From: Smithellaceae bacterium
GTDB lineage: Bacteria; Desulfobacterota; Syntrophia; Syntrophales; JAQULV01
Assembly: GCA_028718405.1 (NCBI GenBank)
Contig: JAQULV010000035.1
Span: 1 to 8,596 of the forward strand
Direction: 5' to 3'
DNA: 8,596 bases
Shown: in pieces, positions 7,014 to 8,596 of the stretch
Layout of the letters: each line of letters begins with the position of its first letter
Numbering within the stretch: position 1 is the first letter of the stretch
The notes under the pieces: generated by a model
Databases searched by the model: none
Told to the model about the DNA's origin: nothing
The model's input: only the letters and a program-made list of their open reading frames with translations
Position numbers and translations under genes: made by a program

Positions 7014-8459
7014 CTAATATCTTACGTCGGCAGCTGGAACAGAGGAGCTCGATGCTAACCCTATATTCAGGAGTGAGCCGATCATAAAATATATGATCCA
7101 TTGGAATGAGGTGTAATTGACGACGGATGCCGACGCTCCCATCAGCAAGACGGCAGATAGTATGGCAAGGCCGAATAACTTGTACTGTAGAGAAAGAGAC
7201 GCGCGATAGACTGATCGCAACAGGAGAATATGGAATAGAATATAGACGGCCAAGCCGAACCATCCTATCTGGAGCAACAGGAAGAAGTAACTTGAATGCG
7301 CGTCCGAGATGAGCCCGCTTCCGAAGAACTGCTGCCACATACTGCCCGCATTGAAATCGCTCCAGATCGTCTGCCAGATACTCATCCTCCCTGTAAACAA
7401 ACTCCTGTATTGCGGGGACGTGAGGAGATCCGATAAGAAGATTTCGCTTCGGATCTCCTGAGTGCTCTTCAACAGAACGCTTTCCAGATAAGGCTGGATG
7501 ATATATATCAGACCGGCAAGAACCGGGATAGCGAGTGTCAGCCGTCTGATGTTCTTCATGACAAAAAGTACGATGATCACCGCCCCGATGATCATAATCG
7601 AGCGAGTCGCACCGGATATGATGGCTAGGAGGGCAAGACCTGCAAAGATAATAAGCATGATTCTGCTCCGATTATTCGGTTCAGTCGACTGTAAGACATA
7701 AAGGCAGGAGACCAGAGCTATGATACTTGTCATGCCGTTCGTCGCTGCGTCAAAGTAGAGACCCGCCTGCCTCGCCCCCCGGACGGATTCAATGGTGTAG
7801 TGGAAAATGGGAATATCGGCGTCACCGAAGAAGAATTGAAAAGCAGTCGCAGCTACGGGAACGATACTCGAGATAAATAATGCGCGAATGATGGTGCCGA
7901 AATCATCCTCGTTCGTGACAAACCTCAGTCCGAGAACAAAGCCGATCAATATGCCGGACTGACGGACCAATATCGTATAATCCGTGGGAACGTTATTCAT
8001 CAATGTGGCAAACGCTCTCAACGCGAGATAGAAGAGCAGATAACCGATTTCCCATTTCCCCCGTCTGTATTTTGCGGTGACTGACGTTACGAGGAGGACA
8101 AGCACTGGAACGATGAAGAGTTCGAGCAAGCTGAATTGGAGAAGGGTGCTATCGAGTTGAACGTCCCAGAGGGCGTCGAAAGTCAATTTGATGCCGATGA
8201 TAGTGAAAAAACATACTACAGGCCTGGAAATAGCAAGGTATGTCAGATATCCGATCATAAAGAGGCCGCCGATATAGGCGACGAGCGGCGAAAATATCTT
8301 GATAAAGATCAAGGCGAGGATTATGGCATCGAGCAACACTATTCCGTTCAAGATGGATTTTCGGCTGATCTTGCTTAAAGAATCCGCCATCGTGTCCGAC
8401 AAGAGCGATCCTCGGGGTGAAGCGTTCTCCGCTATAGCTGCATTTGCTGTTTTAGCCAT
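7014..8459 (-). CDS. O-antigen polymerase/ligase-like polytopic membrane protein (Wzy/WaaL type)
   Basis: The 481-residue integral inner-membrane protein has about 12-14 hydrophobic segments between residues 38 and 468, preceded by a polar, Ala/Ser-rich N-terminus of about 35 residues. A large non-membrane loop at about 324-388 contains FTGRMSIW (355-362) and FGSGLISDAHSSYFFLLLQIGWFGL (start 379), including His388. This loop-plus-helix arrangement and the preceding SGATRS (282-287) are typical of the O-antigen ligase/polymerase superfamily. The protein would act on undecaprenyl-linked glycan at the periplasmic face, either polymerising repeat units (Wzy) or transferring the glycan to an acceptor (WaaL-like). 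Sequence alone does not separate these; location inside a glycosyltransferase operon favours polymerase. It is the first gene of the visible run. The ATG at 8459 has a poor ribosome site; an internal ATG at 8390 (Met24) would still keep all membrane segments, so the start is uncertain. Confidence 0.87.
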   Translation of the reverse strand: MAKTANAAIAENASPRGSLLSDTMADSLSKISRKSILNGIVLLDAIILALIFIKIFSPLVAYIGGLFMIGYLTYLAISRPVVCFFTIIGIKLTFDALWDVQLDSTLLQFSLLELFIVPVLVLLVTSVTAKYRRGKWEIGYLLFYLALRAFATLMNNVPTDYTILVRQSGILIGFVLGLRFVTNEDDFGTIIRALFISSIVPVAATAFQFFFGDADIPIFHYTIESVRGARQAGLYFDAATNGMTSIIALVSCLYVLQSTEPNNRSRIMLIIFAGLALLAIISGATRSIMIIGAVIIVLFVMKNIRRLTLAIPVLAGLIYIIQPYLESVLLKSTQEIRSEIFLSDLLTSPQYRSLFTGRMSIWQTIWSDFNAGSMWQQFFGSGLISDAHSSYFFLLLQIGWFGLAVYILFHILLLRSVYRASLSLQYKLFGLAILSAVLLMGASASVVNYTSFQWIIYFMIGSLLNIGLASSSSVPAADVRY

Positions 8460-8596
8460 CTTAATCGATCCGATTGAAGTTAGTTGAAGTTATTGAAAAT
8501 AGTATGGCGATGAGATAAGCCCTCACTTCAGATATCACGGCTCGTCATGCTGAAAACAATAGATGCATTCATTGCCTAGAAATGATAAGGCACGTT
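8460..8596. other. Leader region upstream of the polymerase/ligase gene
   Basis: These 137 bases are the largest stretch without a recognised gene. On the minus strand all three frames entering from the right edge hit stop codons within 20 codons, so at most the last few residues of an upstream gene could lie here, and I cannot tell which frame if any. No convincing sigma-70 promoter, terminator hairpin with T-tract, or tRNA was found. It is more AT-rich than the coding regions near the gene start. Operon transcription could begin here or further upstream. Confidence 0.45.
8474..8500 (+). repeat. Short imperfect tandem repeat, TTGAAGTTA-like, about 10-base period
   Basis: On the plus strand TTGAAGTTAG (8474-8483) is followed by TTGAAGTTA (8484-8492) and a degenerate third unit TTGAAAAT (8493-8500). 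Two units match over nine bases and the spacing is close to one helical turn. It ends 15 bases before the start codon at 8459 on the minus strand. It may be a chance slippage product or a small regulatory site. Confidence 0.5.

Noticed and set aside
6979..7338. Minus-strand open frame of 119 codons overlapping the polymerase/ligase gene end
   Set aside because: It is out of frame with the clear membrane-protein gene, its translation is Arg/Ser/Cys-rich with no domain pattern, and it overlaps both neighbours.
8535..8594. Possible tail of an upstream minus-strand gene (19 codons before a stop)
   Set aside because: No frame entering from the right edge shows a recognisable C-terminus; the run is too short to distinguish from noncoding sequence.
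1..8596. Mobile elements, CRISPR arrays, tRNA or rRNA genes
   Set aside because: No transposase-like frame, terminal inverted repeat pair, regularly spaced repeat array or RNA-gene signature was seen; the window is almost entirely filled by the eight coding regions.

Overview
The window is a compact block of surface-polysaccharide (O-antigen, capsule or exopolysaccharide) biosynthesis genes, all on the minus strand and read from right to left. Base composition is close to balanced. The gene types (Wzy/WaaL-like membrane protein, GT4 glycosyltransferase, hexapeptide acyltransferase, fused dehydrogenase/Gfo-Idh oxidoreductase, WecG/TagA, WecB, WecA-like) fit a Gram-negative bacterium. The style resembles Desulfobacterota or a similar environmental lineage, but the window has no marker gene and this placement is a guess. 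No phage, transposon, CRISPR, tRNA or rRNA signal was seen.

Layout in the direction of transcription: (1) 8596-8460, a short leader with a small TTGAAGTTA tandem repeat and no recognisable gene. (2) 8459-7014, O-antigen polymerase/ligase-like membrane protein. (3) 6995-5880, GT4 glycosyltransferase with a TTG start. (4) 5858-5430, left-handed beta-helix acyltransferase behind a near-perfect Shine-Dalgarno sequence. (5) 5433-3250, two-domain oxidoreductase. (6) 3242-2100, uncharacterised protein, probably an alpha/alpha-toroid. (7) 2113-1361, WecG/TagA/CpsF glycosyltransferase. (8) 1364-273, non-hydrolysing UDP-GlcNAc 2-epimerase WecB. (9) 276-1, the N-terminal 92 codons of a WecA/MraY-family polyprenyl-phosphate sugar-1-phosphate transferase that runs off the left edge. 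Every gap is under 25 bases and several junctions are 4-base ATGA overlaps, so this looks like one translationally coupled operon.

The last three genes form a recognisable sub-pathway. The WecA-like enzyme would load GlcNAc-1-P (or a related sugar) on undecaprenyl phosphate, WecB would make UDP-ManNAc, and the WecG/TagA enzyme would add ManNAc (or ManNAcA) to give a lipid-linked disaccharide. The GT4 enzyme and acyltransferase would extend and decorate the glycan, and the Wzy-like protein would polymerise or ligate it. The roles of the two-domain oxidoreductase and of the adjacent 380-residue protein are unknown. This pair is the part most worth following up; the rest is an ordinary polysaccharide locus.
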